A stretch of DNA of 64,000 nucleotides from UBA7477 sp045602925. GTDB lineage: Bacteria > Bacillota > Clostridia > Oscillospirales > Ruminococcaceae. A program made the position numbers and the translations under genes. The DNA is taken from the NCBI GenBank assembly GCA_045602925.1, contig JAZSCN010000041.1, positions 62,001 through 126,000 of the forward strand, written 5' to 3'. This document shows positions 17,359 through 25,802 of the stretch, one piece after another (the stretch's first letter is position 1; each line of letters opens with the position of its first letter). The notes under the pieces are model-generated. The model had not been told where the DNA came from. It ran no database searches and saw only the letters and a program-made list of their open reading frames with translations.

Positions 17359-18198
17359 CTACTTGTCCATTTTCATTGAGATATCAAAAGCTTTTACTGA
17401 ATGTGTAAGTGCACCGAGCGAGATAATATCTACTCCTGTTTCGGCTATTGCCCTTATTCTTTCGTGTGTTACATTACCTGAAGCTTCGAGCTTGGCTCTG
17501 CCGGCAGTAATTTCTACAGCCTTCTTCATATCCTCGATAGACATATTATCGAGCATAATAATTTCTACGCCGAGTGAAAGTGCTTCATTAAGTTCCTCAA
17601 GTGAGCCGACCTCGACTTCAATCTTAGTTGTATGGCCCATTCCCTCTCTGAGCTTTTCGACAGCCTTTGTCATTGAGCCGTAGGCATCTATATGAGTATC
17701 CTTGAGCATAGAGCAGTCGGAGAGGTTGTAACGGTGATTCTTTCCACCACCGACAGTAACAGCGTACTTTTGAATAGCTCTGAGGCCTGGGAGAGTTTTT
17801 CTTGTATCGGCAACAGAAGCATTTGTTCCCGCTATAAGCTCTACACACTTATTGGTAGCAGTAGCGATACCTGACATATGCTGGATAAGGTTGAGGGCTG
17901 TTCTTTCGCCCTTAAGAAGTGCTCTTGTGCTTGCTGTAAATCTAGCGATAATGTCACCCTTCTTAACCTTGGCACCGTCGTTAATATAGACCTCGCACTT
18001 TGCGTTATCGTCAAGCAGCTTAAACACTCTGAAAGCGACATCAATTCCACAAAGGACACCGTCATCCTTAGCGACATATCTTGCTGTTGAAACTGCGCCT
18101 TCATCGACGAGATAATCTGTAGTAACGTCGATATAGTTTATATCCTCATTAAGGGCTGACTTGATAAGGTCATCGACCTGAAACTGCATAAGCTTCAT
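17359..18198 (-). CDS. nadC: Nicotinate-nucleotide pyrophosphorylase (carboxylating)
   Basis: 279 residues. Converts quinolinate and PRPP to nicotinate mononucleotide in de novo NAD synthesis. The start is ATG at 18198, 8 bases after AGGAG. Conserved segments: LNEDINYIDVTTDYL, NLIQHMSGIAT, ADTRKTLPGLRAIQKYAVTVGGG (typical catalytic loop), IEVEVGSLEE, IMLDNMS and a GNVTHERI-type C-terminal motif. Lies 11 bp after the small membrane-protein gene, in the same unit as nadB. nadA, which makes quinolinate, is not in the window. Confidence 0.95.
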   Translation of the reverse strand: MKLMQFQVDDLIKSALNEDINYIDVTTDYLVDEGAVSTARYVAKDDGVLCGIDVAFRVFKLLDDNAKCEVYINDGAKVKKGDIIARFTASTRALLKGERTALNLIQHMSGIATATNKCVELIAGTNASVADTRKTLPGLRAIQKYAVTVGGGKNHRYNLSDCSMLKDTHIDAYGSMTKAVEKLREGMGHTTKIEVEVGSLEELNEALSLGVEIIMLDNMSIEDMKKAVEITAGRAKLEASGNVTHERIRAIAETGVDIISLGALTHSVKAFDISMKMDK

Positions 18199-18209
18199 AA
18201 TACACACTC

Positions 18210-18593
18210 CTATTTCTTAAAAAATCTTTTTTCGATAAAGCTAAATATCAAGCAATAGCACAGGGCTCCGAACGAAATAAACGCTGCTGAAGCTAAGACT
18301 TTAGCATCAATTCCTGCTATGAGAAATACCACTGTCATCACACCGAGTAATGTCATTGGTGACACACAGCTGAAGACGTAAAACTCTTTCTTACTAAAGC
18401 TTTTCTGATTTTTATAGGCACTGACATAAAAGAATTTTCCCAGTCCTACCACACAAAAGCCACTTACATAGACAAAAAGCAGATATGCTAAAATGTGGCT
18501 ATTAAGGATACTCACTTGTGCAAAGGCGCAAAGCAGATACCATGCTATTGACAGCAGGGTTACAATAACACCAAAAGCTTTATTACTTGACAT
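18210..18593 (-). CDS. Small membrane protein between nadB and nadC
   Basis: Unrecognised protein of about 127 residues from the ATG at 18593 (an in-frame ATG at 18614 is also possible). Four hydrophobic segments: about 6-25, 30-55, 73-94 and 98-118, then a basic RFFKK end. It overlaps the end of nadB by 11 bp and nadC follows after 11 bp. Position suggests a link with quinolinate/NAD metabolism, but nothing in the sequence shows one. Confidence 0.6.
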   Translation of the reverse strand: MSSNKAFGVIVTLLSIAWYLLCAFAQVSILNSHILAYLLFVYVSGFCVVGLGKFFYVSAYKNQKSFSKKEFYVFSCVSPMTLLGVMTVVFLIAGIDAKVLASAAFISFGALCYCLIFSFIEKRFFKK

Positions 18594-20073
18594 TGCTTCT
18601 CGTAATCTCGGCATTTTCGGAAGCTATTGCTATAGCTTCCTTAAGCACGATATATGCAACTGTAGCCAATGCTCTGGCTTCGATATAATCCTTATTGACA
18701 AGGAACCTGCCTCTTTCTAAGAACTCTTTTATTTCCTTGACTTTTTCAAAGCCAGGGAACAAGGCATCTACATCCGGCATTACGAAGTATGCCTTTTGCA
18801 TAATTGAACGGATGCTTGTTCTGAGCCCCTTTGGTATAGGCTGGGCGTTCTCGTCGTGGACAAACTCATACACCGGAGAAAAGTTCTCGTCAAAGCGACG
18901 ATTATTGATATGCTCGGCTGCACGTCTTGAGAACACCAAGGCTTCCAAGAGCGAATTAGATGCAAGTCGGTTATTACCGTGCACACCTGTATGCGAACAT
19001 TCTCCACATGCATACAAGCCATCGACTGAGGTTTGGGCACAGACATCGACGTCAATTCCTCCCATAAGATAATGCTGACATGGGAAGATAGGTACGTAGT
19101 CCTTAGTCAAATCGTAGCCTGCTTTTAAGAGACTAGAATATATCATTGGAAAACGAGCCTTAATAAACTCGCTATCCTTATGGGTTATATCGATATAGAA
19201 GTCTTCAGAACCTGTTCTCTTAGCTTCAAAGATGATAGAATGAGAAACGACGTCACGAGGAGCAAGCTCCAATCTCTTATCGTAGTTATGCATAAAGCGT
19301 TCCTTATGGCAATTACGCAGATATGCGCCCTCGCCTCTTACTGCTTCTGAGATAAGGAAGCACTCACGAGTGTTCTTGTTATTGAAGGCAGTAGGATGAA
19401 ACTGGATATAGCTAAGGTGCTTGATTCTTGCGCCCATATTATATGCAAATGCGATACCATCACCGGTTGCGATTGAAGAATTGGTAGTGAACTCATACAC
19501 TCTGCCTATGCCACCGGTGCAAAGAATGGCATACTGACAGCAATAGGTTTCATAGTTATTATCCTTGAGCACGTCAAGAACAAAACCACCGTTGACTTTC
19601 TTGATGCTACAAAGCAATGCTTCGTCAAGGAAGTCGACATTAGGAAGCTTCTCGACAGCGGCCTGAAGCTTTACGACGATTTCATGACCTGTGGCATCGG
19701 CATTATGAAAAATTCTATGCTTACCATGGCCGCCCTCTAAGGTTCTATGGTAATCGCCGTTTTCGTCCTTATCAAATTCGACGCCAAGCTCGATAATCTT
19801 ATGGATATCTATCTTTGCTTCATTGACGAGGATGTCGGTTGTGATAGGGTCGTTTTCAAATCCGCCTGCTACAAATGTATCCTGCTTATGAAGCTCCGGG
19901 CTATCCTCGGGGCTATTATACACGCCTGCAATTCCACCCTGTGCGAGGTTGGAATTACAAAGCTGTTTTTCGTCCTTACAGATGATAAGCACATTAAGCC
20001 TTTCTGAGAGGTTGAGTGCCGCAGACAGACCTGCTGCACCTGCACCGACGATTATTACGTCATATTTTTTCAT
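18583..20073 (-). CDS. nadB: L-aspartate oxidase
   Basis: 496 residues. Flavoprotein that oxidises L-aspartate to iminoaspartate, first step of de novo NAD synthesis. The ATG at 20073 (MKKYDVIIVGAGAAGLSAAL) carries the FAD-binding GxGxxG motif right at the N-terminus. Also conserved: NSNLAQGGIA near 44-53, HKQDTFVAGG, RTLEGGHGKHRIFH, SYIQFHPTAF and GGIDVD...LYACGECSHTGVHGNNRLASNSLLEALVF. The C-terminal helical domain is complete. First gene of the likely unit nadB-membrane protein-nadC-udp-nuclease-like-carboxypeptidase. Confidence 0.96.
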   Translation of the reverse strand: MKKYDVIIVGAGAAGLSAALNLSERLNVLIICKDEKQLCNSNLAQGGIAGVYNSPEDSPELHKQDTFVAGGFENDPITTDILVNEAKIDIHKIIELGVEFDKDENGDYHRTLEGGHGKHRIFHNADATGHEIVVKLQAAVEKLPNVDFLDEALLCSIKKVNGGFVLDVLKDNNYETYCCQYAILCTGGIGRVYEFTTNSSIATGDGIAFAYNMGARIKHLSYIQFHPTAFNNKNTRECFLISEAVRGEGAYLRNCHKERFMHNYDKRLELAPRDVVSHSIIFEAKRTGSEDFYIDITHKDSEFIKARFPMIYSSLLKAGYDLTKDYVPIFPCQHYLMGGIDVDVCAQTSVDGLYACGECSHTGVHGNNRLASNSLLEALVFSRRAAEHINNRRFDENFSPVYEFVHDENAQPIPKGLRTSIRSIMQKAYFVMPDVDALFPGFEKVKEIKEFLERGRFLVNKDYIEARALATVAYIVLKEAIAIASENAEITRSNVK

Positions 20074-20170
20074 ATTTATCACCATTCTCCAATCGGAAAA
20101 AGAATCACTTTTTTCGTTAAAAAAATGCTAAAGTACACCCAATTACTCCTATTATAGATATACTTATTTT

Positions 20171-20199
20171 ATTATACTACATTTTCATTCAAATTTCCA
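20171..20199 (-). promoter_or_regulatory. Probable nadB promoter
   Basis: Perfect TATAAT -10 (20171-20176 on the minus strand) with a 17-bp spacer and a TGGAAA -35 (4 of 6 consensus). A second TATAAT at 20151-20156 has no good -35. No NiaR-type operator recognised. Confidence 0.5.
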
Positions 20200-20284
20200 T
20201 AGTATTTTCAAAGATTTTATTAGTTTTCTTGATAATTTTACTGTTTATTTTATATAAAGAAAACGTTTTTCACAGAATTTTCAC

Positions 20285-20313
20285 TTTACATTCACGAGTT
20301 TTTGTAGTATAAT
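20285..20313 (+). promoter_or_regulatory. Promoter of the 80-residue membrane protein gene
   Basis: TTTACA, 17 bp, TATAAT. Start of transcription near 20320, just before a long GAGGTGAGGTGA ribosome site. Confidence 0.78.
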
Positions 20314-20344
20314 ATAGACATATAAGAGGTGAGGTGAAAATATT

Positions 20345-20587
20345 ATGGAACAGCTCGCACCATTTTTCCCAATTAATGCTAAGGTAGCAGAAAAGGACGT
20401 TATGTCACTTGTTGTAGCAATCATTATTTACATTGTTGCTGGTGCTATCGCAGGCGTACTTATCGGTTTCCTCGCAAAAATTCCTGTAGTAGGAATCATC
20501 GTAGGAATCGTTGGTGGTCTTATCGGACTTTACTCACTCATTGGTATTATCCTTGCAGTAGTTAAGTTCTTAGGCGTTGCCAAGTAG
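20345..20587 (+). CDS. Small glycine-rich membrane protein
   Basis: 80 residues, unrecognised. The N-terminal 20 residues are polar, followed by two or three closely spaced hydrophobic segments (about 21-43 and 46-75) with many Gly, Ile and Val, like a tightly packed hairpin. The ribosome site GAGGTGAGGTGA is unusually extended, so expression may be high. It has its own promoter and is followed after 13 bp by a strong terminator; hflX begins only 32 bp beyond that terminator without a promoter of its own that I can see. Confidence 0.75.
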   Translation: MEQLAPFFPINAKVAEKDVMSLVVAIIIYIVAGAIAGVLIGFLAKIPVVGIIVGIVGGLIGLYSLIGIILAVVKFLGVAK

Positions 20588-20600
20588 GGAATTAAAAACT

Positions 20601-20635
20601 GAGCCACTTTTTAAGTGGCTCTTTTATTTTATTGA
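20601..20635 (+). terminator. Terminator between the small membrane protein gene and hflX
   Basis: Perfect 9-bp stem GAGCCACTT/AAGTGGCTC (20601-20609, 20613-20621) and a T-rich tail that runs into the hflX ribosome site. hflX may depend on read-through here. Confidence 0.88.
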
Positions 20636-20652
20636 GAGGTAACAGAAATAAT

Positions 20653-21894
20653 ATGTTTGAGACTAAAAAAGAGGCTGACAAGGTAATAATAGTTTGCGTT
20701 GACACCGGTGAATATGACGCCGAGCGTTCTTTGGATGAGCTAGCAGAGCTTGTTGACACGGCCGGTGGCGAGGTTGTTGCAAGGCTTATACAAAAGCGTC
20801 CTTCCTTCGATTCTGCGACCTGTATAGGCTCGGGACGACTCGAGGAGTTATCTGCACTTTGTGAGCAGAAGAACGCTGACAGAATTATTTTTGACCACGA
20901 GCTTACTGCGACACAGATAAGGAACATAGAAGACGCTTGCAACACCTTCACGATTGACAGGACTATGCTCATACTTGATATTTTTGCACAACGAGCCACC
21001 ACACGAGAAGGCAGGCTTCAAGTAGAGCTTGCACAGAACAAGTATCGTCTGCCAAGGCTTGCAGGAATGGGAATAAAGCTTTCAAGACTTGGCGGTGGTA
21101 TTGGCACTCGTGGTCCTGGTGAATCTAAGCTTGAGACAGACAAGCGACACATACGCTCGAGGATTCAGGCGTTATCAGAAGAGCTTTCTGAGATTGAAAA
21201 GCGACGTGGATATGCAAGGGCAAAGCGCAAGAAGGACAACGTACTCACTTGTGCAATAGTAGGATACACAAACGTTGGAAAATCTACACTTTTAAACACA
21301 CTCACAAATGCAGGTGTTCTTTCTGAAAACAAGCTGTTTGCGACACTTGAGACAACATCGAGGGCTATTGAGCTACCTGATGGAAGAAGTGTTACGCTAA
21401 TAGACACGGTAGGGCTTATAAGCAGACTCCCCCATCAGCTTGTTGAGGCTTTCAAGTCGACGCTTGAGGAGGCTTCGTCGGCTGATGTTATACTGCATCT
21501 TTGTGATGCATCGTCTGAAACCTGTCAAGAGCAGGCTGAAGTTACAATTAAGCTTTTGAAGGAACTTGGTTGCGACGGCATACCGATTGTAACAGTACTC
21601 AATAAATGTGATCTTGTGCCATACATTGACGAGCTTGACACGGGCTCGGGCACAGTTAAAATCTCAGCCAAGAGTGGCGAAGGCATTGAAAATATGCTAG
21701 GTGCAATCACCAACGCACTTGCACCTACAGCTAGACGAATGAGGCTTATACTTCCCTACGACAAGGCCGGACTTGTGAATAAAATTCTCATTGACGGAAA
21801 GGTATTCTCACAGGAATATGGTGCTAACGGCATTGAGCTAGACGCACTTATTGACAACAAGATTATATACATGTTTGAAGACTACACAATATAG
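20653..21894 (+). CDS. hflX: Ribosome-associated GTPase HflX
   Basis: 413 residues from the ATG at 20653; the GAGAGGTAA site lies inside the longer frame, which excludes the upstream TTG. N-terminal HflX domain (TCIGSGRLEEL near 56-66, then TREGRLQVELAQNKYRLPRL), a basic linker (SRLGGGIGTRGPGESKLETDKR region), and the G domain: G1 GYTNVGKST at 204-212, G3 DTVG, G4 NKCD. HflX splits stalled or inactive 70S ribosomes during stress. It is downstream of a terminator, so attenuation or read-through could set its level. Confidence 0.96.
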   Translation: MFETKKEADKVIIVCVDTGEYDAERSLDELAELVDTAGGEVVARLIQKRPSFDSATCIGSGRLEELSALCEQKNADRIIFDHELTATQIRNIEDACNTFTIDRTMLILDIFAQRATTREGRLQVELAQNKYRLPRLAGMGIKLSRLGGGIGTRGPGESKLETDKRHIRSRIQALSEELSEIEKRRGYARAKRKKDNVLTCAIVGYTNVGKSTLLNTLTNAGVLSENKLFATLETTSRAIELPDGRSVTLIDTVGLISRLPHQLVEAFKSTLEEASSADVILHLCDASSETCQEQAEVTIKLLKELGCDGIPIVTVLNKCDLVPYIDELDTGSGTVKISAKSGEGIENMLGAITNALAPTARRMRLILPYDKAGLVNKILIDGKVFSQEYGANGIELDALIDNKIIYMFEDYTI

Positions 21895-21897
21895 AAA

Positions 21898-21930
21898 AAG
21901 CTCTGTATATTCAATTGATATACAGAGCTT
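21898..21930. terminator. Bidirectional terminator, hflX/AEC transporter
   Basis: 13-bp inverted repeat (21898-21910 with 21918-21930) between convergent genes; T-rich on both sides as read from each strand. Confidence 0.88.
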
Positions 21931-21935
21931 AATTT

Positions 21936-22883
21936 TTATAAAAGACTTTGCAGATAGATAACAAGTGGCATTGTGATTACAGAGAGAATTGTTGTAAGGG
22001 CATATATTTGCGCTGAATTTTCGGCGTTTTTATCAAACTTTATAGCGAACATTGTACCGATTGTAGCTGTTGGGCAAGAAAAAGCGAGGGTTGTTGTATA
22101 GATGGCAGTTTCGTCGACACCCATTTTTCTAAAGACGCCTGTAAACAGCACTGCTACCAAAAGAGGAGCGACAAGGAGCTTGATAAAAGCGACCAGATAT
22201 GTTTTGACATTTTTGAAGGCTGATACAAAGTTTGATTTTGCTATTGCGACACCAGCTAAAATCATACCCATTGGGCCTACTGCATTACTCATAGAGCTCA
22301 TCGCAGAGCTTACTAGCTTAGGCATTTTAAAGTTCACCAAGAATAGCACGACGCCGAGTAGAGTTGCTATAATAGATGGATTTAAAATAACTTTTTTGAA
22401 GGACATATCCTTCTTATCGCCTGTTATAAGGTATACACCGTGTGTCCAGACGAGAATTGTAAACACAGAATGGAAAACGGTAATATAGAACACACCTTCG
22501 ATACCAAAAAGCTCATTGGCTAGCGGTATTCCCATAAATCCACAATTTGAGTAAATAGCTGAAAACCTTTGTATTACGCAGTCGGGGTTTTCCTTGCCGG
22601 AAAAGCTCTTTTTTCTTATTACGGCATACGCAAATAATATGACTACCATAAACCCGATACAGCTGAGAAGGGTTGTTGCCAAAAGTCCTTTCAAGAGCTT
22701 TGCAGAATACTCCTGCTGGAATGAGATAAGTATCATTGCGGGAGTGAAAATATACATTGCGAGGTTTGTTATGCCTTTATTCCCCTCGTCTGTTATAAGC
22801 TTTGTTTTATAGCATATACATCCTATAACGAGAAATGCCAGCATAACGAGAACCTTCTGGAACAAGAGAAATGCTAAATCCAT
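21936..22883 (-). CDS. AEC-family transporter (auxin efflux carrier/malate permease type)
   Basis: 315 residues with about ten membrane helices in two inverted repeats of five. Family signatures include the N-terminal ITNLAMYIFTPAMILISF and the mid-protein NCGFMGIPLANELFG segment; the C-terminal half has FSCPTATIGTMFAIKF. Members move organic anions such as malate out of or into cells; the substrate cannot be told here. GGAGG site before the ATG. Single-gene unit with its own promoter. Confidence 0.9.
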   Translation of the reverse strand: MDLAFLLFQKVLVMLAFLVIGCICYKTKLITDEGNKGITNLAMYIFTPAMILISFQQEYSAKLLKGLLATTLLSCIGFMVVILFAYAVIRKKSFSGKENPDCVIQRFSAIYSNCGFMGIPLANELFGIEGVFYITVFHSVFTILVWTHGVYLITGDKKDMSFKKVILNPSIIATLLGVVLFLVNFKMPKLVSSAMSSMSNAVGPMGMILAGVAIAKSNFVSAFKNVKTYLVAFIKLLVAPLLVAVLFTGVFRKMGVDETAIYTTTLAFSCPTATIGTMFAIKFDKNAENSAQIYALTTILSVITMPLVIYLQSLL

Positions 22884-22905
22884 TTTAGTCCTCCGAAAGA
22901 ATGAA

Positions 22906-22934
22906 ATTATAATTTGTAAACAGTACGCTGTCTA
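22906..22934 (-). promoter_or_regulatory. AEC transporter promoter
   Basis: TAGACA, 17 bp, TATAAT on the minus strand. Confidence 0.7.
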
Positions 22935-22971
22935 TGTAATCAAATTGTCACTAATTGTAATTGAATTGTTG

Positions 22972-22999
22972 TTGCACAGACTTTTGTATGTGTTATAAT
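22972..22999 (+). promoter_or_regulatory. Orphan plus-strand promoter
   Basis: TTGCAC, 16 bp, TATAAT, pointing into a 90-base region without an open frame that ends in a terminator. Confidence 0.65.
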
Positions 23000-23005
23000 A
23001 ATAAG

Positions 23006-23097
23006 TGAGGAGTGTAATACTCGTTTCATCCTCTCCAAATTTTGATTTTTATATGTTTGTTTCAAAGTACAAAGGACTGCTTACACAGTCCTTTTTT
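23006..23097 (+). ncRNA. Candidate small RNA (about 90 nt)
   Basis: Lies between a plus-strand promoter (22972-22999) and a strong plus-strand terminator (23072-23098), while both neighbouring protein genes are on the minus strand. No start codon with a usable ribosome site opens a frame of meaningful length. A 5' GAGGA can pair with TCCTC at 23029-23033, and a U-rich single-stranded stretch precedes the terminator. It does not match an RNA family that I know. Its AGGAG-containing 5' end also contains anti-anti-SD-like sequence, so it could even be a short leader; no gene follows on that strand until pepF, which has its own promoter. Confidence 0.45.
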
Positions 23098-23098
23098 C
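23072..23098 (+). terminator. Terminator of the candidate small RNA
   Basis: Stem AAGGACTG/CAGTCCTT (23072-23079, 23086-23093) followed by six T on the plus strand. On the minus strand the tail is interrupted, so it is a weaker terminator for pyrE. Confidence 0.85.
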
Positions 23099-23119
23099 TT
23101 TGCTTAAAACAGCTTATTT

Positions 23120-23779
23120 TTAATACTGTGCGCCATACTGAGCTCTATATGCTCTCATAGCGTCGAGGTATTCCTTGCCTTCTACTATGCCGTTTTCGAT
23201 AGCAGAAATAATATCCTCCATTGTTACGATAGAAAATACCTTAACTCCGAATTCGGTATATGCATTCTGTACAGCAGATTGCTCGCTGTCGAGTGCCTTT
23301 TCCATACGGTCAACGGTAATAATCATACCGGTGATATCTACATCAGCCTCACCCTTAAGCTTAGGAAGAACCTCTCTTAAGGCCTTACCTGATGTCATAA
23401 CGTCTTCAATAATAACGACCTTATCACCATCCGAGAGCTTCTGTCCAACGAACATTCCACCCTCGCCGTGGTCCTTGACTTCCTTTCTATCGAAGCAGTA
23501 AGCTACGTCGATTCCGAACTTATTATACAGGGCATTTGCAGCAGAAACGGCAAGTGGAATTCCCTTATATGCAGGGCCAAAGAGGGTTTCTACCTCGATA
23601 CCGTTTGCCTTAATACACTCTGCGTAAAAGCCACCGAGCTTAGCAAGCTGTGCACCTGTCTTATAGTTACCTGCATTTATGAAATACGGAGCCTTTCTGC
23701 CACTCTTGAGAGTGAAATCACCGAATGTAAGAACCCCGCTATCAGCCATAAACTTAATAAATTCTTCCTTATAAGTCAT
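23120..23779 (-). CDS. pyrE: Orotate phosphoribosyltransferase
   Basis: 219 residues. Joins orotate to PRPP to give OMP. The ATG at 23779 is chosen because the alternative TTG three codons up is too near the AAGGA. Motifs: PYFINAGNYKTG near 31-42, LFGPAYKGIPLA near 66-77, the FDRKEVKDHGEGG flexible loop near 96-108 and the PRPP-binding VVIIEDVMTSGKAL near 120-133. It stands apart from the other pyr genes and has its own promoter. Confidence 0.96.
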   Translation of the reverse strand: MTYKEEFIKFMADSGVLTFGDFTLKSGRKAPYFINAGNYKTGAQLAKLGGFYAECIKANGIEVETLFGPAYKGIPLAVSAANALYNKFGIDVAYCFDRKEVKDHGEGGMFVGQKLSDGDKVVIIEDVMTSGKALREVLPKLKGEADVDITGMIITVDRMEKALDSEQSAVQNAYTEFGVKVFSIVTMEDIISAIENGIVEGKEYLDAMRAYRAQYGAQY

Positions 23780-23821
23780 TGTTTTCAATTCCTTTCAAAT
23801 ATATTAAAAATTACCACTATC

Positions 23822-23850
23822 ATTATACCACACTACTACACATTTTTCAA
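23822..23850 (-). promoter_or_regulatory. pyrE promoter
   Basis: TTGAAA, 17 bp, TATAAT on the minus strand; the leader of about 40 bases shows no attenuator. Confidence 0.78.
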
Positions 23851-23869
23851 GAAGTTTTTTGACTCATAA

Positions 23870-23898
23870 TTGACTAAACTCTTATATTGGGGTATAAT
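23870..23898 (+). promoter_or_regulatory. pepF promoter
   Basis: TTGACT, 17 bp, TATAAT; divergent from the pyrE promoter 20 bp away. Confidence 0.8.
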
Positions 23899-23957
23899 AT
23901 CTTTTGTTAATATTTGCACGACAAGTAATATAATCTACTACCAACGGAGGTACAAAA

Positions 23958-25757
23958 ATGGACGAAAAGAAAATTCCGCTCAGAGAGGAAATAAACGCTC
24001 TTGACAAGTGGGCTATTGAAGATATTTACGCTACAGACGAGCTTTGGGAAAAAGACCTTTTAGTGCTCAAAAATTACGCTGAGAAGCTTTCTTCATATAA
24101 TGGCAAGCTTTGCAAATCAGCTAAGGCGTTATACGATTTTTTAAAACTTGATGATGAAGTTTCTGTTCTGGCTGACGCACTTGGAAACTACGCGCAGAGA
24201 AAGAGCGACGAAAACACGCAGAACACCAAGTATCAGGACTTTTGCTCCAGATATATATCAGTTGCTGTTGCGGTAAACAGTGCGTGTGCATTTGTATCGC
24301 CTGAAATACTTTCGATTGACGACAGCACTCTTGAAGCCTTCTACAAGGAAGTTCCGGAGCTTTTGTTATACCGGCTATCTCTTGACAGGCTGAGAAGAAA
24401 GAGAGAACACATTCTTTCTGACGCTGAAGAAAGACTACTTTCTATGAGCAGTGAAATGGCAAGCTCGCCTGAGCAGATTTACAGTATGTTCTCTGATGCT
24501 GACCTTGTATTCCCTGATGTTTTAGACAGCAAGGGTAACTCTCATCAGCTCACTCACGGAAGCTACATTCCACTTATGCATTCCTCTGACAGAGTACTCA
24601 GAAAGAATGCTTTTGAGGCTATTTACAAGACCTATGGAAGCTTCAAAAACACGGCTGCTGCGATTCTGTCGGCTCAGACAAAAAAGCTTTGCTTCTACTC
24701 TAAGGCAAGAAAGTACGGCTCTAATCTTGAGGCTGCACTTGACTCTACAGAGATTCCTGTTTCGGTTTACAAGAATCTCATCTCTGCTGTACATGACAAT
24801 ATGGATTATATGTACAGATATGTACGTCTTAGAAAAAAACTACTGGGCGTTGAAGAGCTGCATTTTTATGACTTATACACTCCGATTGTAAATGATTGCG
24901 ATGTTAAGGTTTCTTATGAAGAAGCTAAAGACGAAGTAATGGAAGCTGTCACACCACTCGGTGAGGATTACAAGGCTATACTCAAAGAAGGCTTTGAGAG
25001 TCGCTGGATTGACGTATATGAAAATGTAGGAAAGTGCAGTGGTGCATACTCTGCCGGTGCCAGGGTACATCCATTTGTTCTACTCAACTACAAGGACACC
25101 CTTGACAGCGAATTCACCTTAGCTCATGAGATGGGTCACGCAATTCACTCATATCTTTCGAACAAGAATCAGCCAATATGCTACAGCGACTATGTAATCT
25201 TTGTAGCTGAAGTAGCATCGACCTGCAACGAGGCACTTCTTATGGAGAGCCTTTTGAACAAGGCTACTGACAGAAGACGCAGGGCTTATCTTATAAACTA
25301 CTTTCTAGAGCAATTCCGTACGACTCTTTACAGACAGACTATGTTTGCCGAATTTGAACTTAAAATTAATGAGCTTTCAGAAAATGGCGAGAGTCTTACT
25401 GAAGAAGTTCTTTGCAACATTTACAGGGATTTAAACAAGCTATACTTTGGTGATGACATTGTAATTGATGATGAAATTGCAATGGAATGGGCTAGGATTC
25501 CACACTTCTACTACAACTTCTATGTGTATCAATACGCTACCGGTTACTCTGCAGCTATTGCGTTATCGAGAAGGATTTTAAACGGTGGAAACGAGGCTGC
25601 CGAGGCTTACAAGAGCTTTTTGAAGGGTGGCTGTTCAAAGACACCTATTGAGCTTTTAAAGGGCGCCGGTGTTGATATGAACACTACAGAGCCTATCACG
25701 GAGGCACTCAAGCTATTCGGAGAGCTTATTGACGAGCTTGAAGAGCTTATGAAATAA
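23958..25757 (+). CDS. pepF: Oligoendopeptidase F
   Basis: 599 residues, M3B zinc metallopeptidase that cuts short peptides in the cytoplasm. Catalytic HEMGH at 390-394 with the third ligand region following (AEVASTCNEALLMESLL near 413-429). The N-terminal WAIEDIYATDELWEKDL is characteristic. Length matches the family (about 600). GGAGG lies 7 bases before the ATG. No signal peptide. Single-gene unit between its own promoter and terminator. Confidence 0.96.
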   Translation: MDEKKIPLREEINALDKWAIEDIYATDELWEKDLLVLKNYAEKLSSYNGKLCKSAKALYDFLKLDDEVSVLADALGNYAQRKSDENTQNTKYQDFCSRYISVAVAVNSACAFVSPEILSIDDSTLEAFYKEVPELLLYRLSLDRLRRKREHILSDAEERLLSMSSEMASSPEQIYSMFSDADLVFPDVLDSKGNSHQLTHGSYIPLMHSSDRVLRKNAFEAIYKTYGSFKNTAAAILSAQTKKLCFYSKARKYGSNLEAALDSTEIPVSVYKNLISAVHDNMDYMYRYVRLRKKLLGVEELHFYDLYTPIVNDCDVKVSYEEAKDEVMEAVTPLGEDYKAILKEGFESRWIDVYENVGKCSGAYSAGARVHPFVLLNYKDTLDSEFTLAHEMGHAIHSYLSNKNQPICYSDYVIFVAEVASTCNEALLMESLLNKATDRRRRAYLINYFLEQFRTTLYRQTMFAEFELKINELSENGESLTEEVLCNIYRDLNKLYFGDDIVIDDEIAMEWARIPHFYYNFYVYQYATGYSAAIALSRRILNGGNEAAEAYKSFLKGGCSKTPIELLKGAGVDMNTTEPITEALKLFGELIDELEELMK

Positions 25758-25764
25758 CTAAAAA

Positions 25765-25802
25765 CAGCGTCAATTCCTACGTGGAATCGGCGCTGATTTT
25801 TT
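25765..25802. terminator. Bidirectional terminator, pepF/amidohydrolase
   Basis: Arms CAGCG-CAATTCC and GGAATCGG-CGCTG around a short loop, followed by T runs on both strands. Confidence 0.85.
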
